In this document: positions 5,508-7,238 of the stretch, piece after piece
How the letters are laid out: every line of letters starts with the position of its first letter
Numbering within the stretch: position 1 is the stretch's first letter
NCBI GenBank assembly: GCA_902465755.1
Contig: CABQOK010000067.1
Location: 1-7,238, forward strand
DNA: 7,238 bases
Source: an uncultured Anaerococcus sp.
Lineage (GTDB): Bacteria > Bacillota > Clostridia > Tissierellales > Peptoniphilaceae
Direction of reading: 5' to 3'
Made by a program: the position numbers and the translations under genes
Notes under the pieces: generated by a model
The model's input: only the letters and a program-made list of their open reading frames with translations
Databases searched by the model: none
Told to the model about the DNA's origin: nothing

Positions 5508-6641
5508 ATGAAAATTAGTAAAATTATGTCTGTTGTTTCTGCACTAACTTTATCATTAGCACTAACTTCTTGTGGAGGAGATACAGCAAATGATAAGAAT
5601 GATGATAATGCAAAAGCTCCAGCTGAGACAAGCGAGAGTGCTGATAACAAAGCAGAAGAAAATAAGGATGGCGAAGCTGAAACTCCTACTGGCGAAACAG
5701 TAAAAGTTACTATGGTAACTGATGAGGGTGGAGTTAACGATAAGAGCTTTAACCAATCAGCTTTTGAAGGACTTAACGCTTACAAGGATGAGGGAAAATC
5801 TGACTTCGATTATATAGAATCACACTCAACAGCAGATTACCAACCAAACCTTGAATCTGCACTAGATAGTGAATCAGACCTAATCCTAACTGTAGGTTAC
5901 GCTTTATATAATGATACAATTACTGCTGCAGAGCAAAATCCTGATCAAAAATACGCTATAATCGATAATGCAAATATCGACAAAGCAGAAAATCTATTAG
6001 GTATTACCTTCGCTGATCACCAAAACTCATTCTTAGCAGGTTATATAGCAGGAATGAAATCTGAATCTAATCACGTTGGATTTGTAGGTGGACAGGTATC
6101 AGACGTAATTGACAGATTTGAATATGGTTTCAAAGCTGGTGTAAAACAAGCTGCTAGAGAAAAAGGCGAAGACATCAAGGTAGATGTACAATACGCAAAC
6201 AGCTTCTCAGACCAAGCTGCTGGTAAAAACATTGCCAACCAAATGTACCAAGAAGGAGCAGATGTAGTAATGCATGCTGCAGGTGGAGTTGGTATTGGAG
6301 TAATTGAAGCTGCAAAAGAAAACGACAAATGGGTTATCGGAGTTGACCGTGACCAATCAGAAGAAGCACCAGATCATATGCTAGTTTCTACAATCAAGGG
6401 TGTAGGCGATGCAGTTAAACTTGTAGTCGATGGACTTAACAAGGGAGAATTTGAAGGTGGATCAACAAAAGAATTCACACTCGCAGATGGAAAAGCAGTT
6501 GATATTGCTTACGCTAATAATGACCTAGTTAGCCAAGAGGTTAAAGATAAGGTAGAAGAATTGAGAAAAGAAATCGTTGATGGCAAAATTGAAGTTCCAC
6601 AAAACGAAGAAGAATTCAACTCTATGGGATATGATAAGTAA
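5508..6641 (+). CDS. BMP family nucleoside-binding lipoprotein (PnrA/Med-like)
   Basis: Substrate-binding lipoprotein of a nucleoside ABC importer, 377 residues, anchored on the outer face of the membrane. The signal peptide has Lys at 2 and 5, a hydrophobic core, and the lipobox LTSC with the lipidated Cys at 22. Residues 23-62 are a charged Asp/Asn/Glu/Lys/Ala-rich linker with little hydrophobic content. The periplasmic-binding fold follows: VTMVTDEGGVNDKSFNQSAF is the classic BMP/PnrA opening, with later family stretches GFVGGQ, GVDRDQS and STIKGVGDAV. BMP proteins such as PnrA (TmpC) bind purine nucleosides. The next gene encodes a nucleoside-type ABC ATPase, which supports the role. A strong ribosome site and its own promoter precede it, and an intrinsic terminator lies 11 bases after its stop, as expected for a binding protein made in excess over the transporter. 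Nucleoside specificity cannot be fixed from sequence. Confidence 0.94.
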   Translation: MKISKIMSVVSALTLSLALTSCGGDTANDKNDDNAKAPAETSESADNKAEENKDGEAETPTGETVKVTMVTDEGGVNDKSFNQSAFEGLNAYKDEGKSDFDYIESHSTADYQPNLESALDSESDLILTVGYALYNDTITAAEQNPDQKYAIIDNANIDKAENLLGITFADHQNSFLAGYIAGMKSESNHVGFVGGQVSDVIDRFEYGFKAGVKQAAREKGEDIKVDVQYANSFSDQAAGKNIANQMYQEGADVVMHAAGGVGIGVIEAAKENDKWVIGVDRDQSEEAPDHMLVSTIKGVGDAVKLVVDGLNKGEFEGGSTKEFTLADGKAVDIAYANNDLVSQEVKDKVEELRKEIVDGKIEVPQNEEEFNSMGYDK

Positions 6642-6652
6642 AATTTAAAATT

Positions 6653-6701
6653 AGCAGACTTGCTCCTGGTTATTCGGGAGTAAGTTTTCTGCTTTTTTTT
6701 T
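6653..6701 (+). terminator. Rho-independent terminator between binding protein and ATPase genes
   Basis: The outer arms are AGCAGA (6653-6658) and TCTGCT (6688-6693). The inner arms CTTGCTCCT and GGGAGTAAG pair with two G-U pairs, and a TTT bulge separates the two stems on the 3' side. A nine-T run follows (6693-6701). It should end most transcripts from the lipoprotein gene, with partial read-through into the ATPase. Confidence 0.9.
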
Positions 6702-6720
6702 ATAATATTTTTTAAATTTG

Positions 6721-6729
6721 TGATATGAT
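6721..6729 (+). promoter_or_regulatory. Possible extended -10 promoter for the ATPase gene
   Basis: TGATATGAT gives TG-A-TATGAT, an extended -10 about 30 bases before the ATPase ATG. No good -35 is seen at the right distance. It would let the transporter genes be expressed despite the terminator before it. Confidence 0.45.
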
Positions 6730-6746
6730 AAAGGTAGAAAGTTATT

Positions 6747-6755
6747 AAGGGGGAG
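6747..6755 (+). promoter_or_regulatory. Ribosome binding site of the ABC ATPase gene
   Basis: AAGGGGGAG lies 4 bases before the ATG at 6760 and fixes the start of the gene that runs off the right edge. Confidence 0.8.
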
Positions 6756-6759
6756 ACCT

Positions 6760-7238
6760 ATGAAAAAATATTTTGATAAGGCCCCAGTTGTAAGTATGAG
6801 AAATATCACCAAGCGCTTTGGCTCTAAGGAAGTCTTAACAAACATAGACTTTGACCTTCACAAATGCGAAGTTCATGCCTTACTTGGCGAAAATGGTGCA
6901 GGTAAGACTACCTTGATGAATGTTCTCTACGGCATGTTTCCACCAAGCGAGGGAAGTGTTACAATTAACGGCAAGACTTTTGCTTCAATGACTCCTAAAA
7001 AGGCAATCGAAGCAGGAATTGGTATGGTGCACCAGCACTTTATGCTTATAGAGCCCTTGACTGTAACAGAAAATATAATCCTTGGCTATGAGAAATCCAA
7101 GGGTCTATTCCTCGATAGGAAAAAGGCTTACTCTGAGGTAGAAAAGATAAGTAAACAGTACAATCTAACAATCGACCCTAAGGCAAAGATCGAAGACATA
7201 TCAGTAGGTATGCAACAAAGGGTCGAAATCCTAAAGGC
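6760..7238 (+). CDS. Nucleoside-type ABC transporter ATPase (5' part, runs off window)
   Basis: N-terminal 159 residues of an ATP-binding subunit like those paired with BMP lipoproteins (NupO/YufO type). These proteins usually hold two ABC domains in about 500 residues, so roughly a third is seen. The first domain shows VVSMRNITKRFG (10-21), the Walker A loop GENGAGKTT (43-51), the Q-loop MVHQHFML (89-96, Gln92), and an ABC signature in the form ISVGMQQRVEILK (147-159) rather than LSGGQ. The SVGxxQRVEILK form is characteristic of this nucleoside/sugar subfamily. The reading frame is open to the right edge with no stop. The ATG has a strong ribosome site. It follows the BMP lipoprotein gene by 118 bases, with a terminator between them. 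Permease genes would be expected next. The enzyme hydrolyses ATP at the inner face of the membrane to drive uptake. Confidence 0.94.
   Translation, partial: MKKYFDKAPVVSMRNITKRFGSKEVLTNIDFDLHKCEVHALLGENGAGKTTLMNVLYGMFPPSEGSVTINGKTFASMTPKKAIEAGIGMVHQHFMLIEPLTVTENIILGYEKSKGLFLDRKKAYSEVEKISKQYNLTIDPKAKIEDISVGMQQRVEILK

Noticed and set aside
6653..6693. AGCAGA/TCTGCT arms shared with the hairpins at 929-943 and 1142-1157
   Set aside because: Only the six outer pairs match; the inner stem is unrelated and specific to this terminator. It is likely coincidence or a favoured terminator base, not another copy of the palindromic element.

Overview
This is an AT-rich chromosomal window from a low-GC Gram-positive bacterium, most likely an anaerobic Firmicute. 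The evidence is strong purine-rich Shine-Dalgarno sites, T-run hairpin terminators, a lipoprotein signal peptide, a GlpA-like oxidoreductase with a BFD-type iron-sulfur tail, and a CcpA-type operator. A Peptoniphilaceae/Anaerococcus-like source is my guess from overall flavour; nothing in the window proves it.

Layout, left to right. (1) 2-928 (+): C-terminal part of a MacB/FtsX-type ABC transporter permease whose start lies outside the window. (2) 926-1163: a roughly 230-bp imperfect palindrome, probably a small non-coding mobile or repeat element. It carries an identical 18-bp hairpin at each end, and the right copy is an intrinsic terminator. (3) 1214-2691 (+): a three-gene run of a stand-alone ATP-cone protein, rlmH (23S rRNA methyltransferase) and a DJ-1/PfpI protein, closed by a terminator at 2717-2743. 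(4) 2744-2931: no supportable gene. (5) 5233-3004 (-): a glycerol-uptake pair, glpF then a glpA-like FAD/[2Fe-2S] dehydrogenase, closed by a terminator at 2934-2956. (6) 5234-5507: a dense divergent control region. For glpF it holds an extended -10 promoter, a near-consensus cre site at the start of transcription, and a leader terminator that looks like an attenuator. For the rightward gene it holds a good sigma-A promoter. (7) 5508-7238 (+): a BMP-family (PnrA/Med-like) nucleoside-binding lipoprotein, an intrinsic terminator, a second promoter, and the start of a nucleoside-type ABC ATPase that runs off the right edge.

How it works together. The right end is the front of a nucleoside ABC importer: the lipoprotein captures substrate and the ATPase drives uptake, with permeases expected just outside. 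The middle is glycerol entry through GlpF and probable glycerol-3-phosphate oxidation, with sequence signs of both catabolite repression and leader attenuation. The left operon is housekeeping: ribosome maturation by RlmH alongside a putative nucleotide-sensing ATP-cone protein and a DJ-1-like protein.

I did not find a clear new defence, mobile or biosynthetic system. The items most worth following are the palindromic element, the orphan ATP-cone protein, and the glpF leader.
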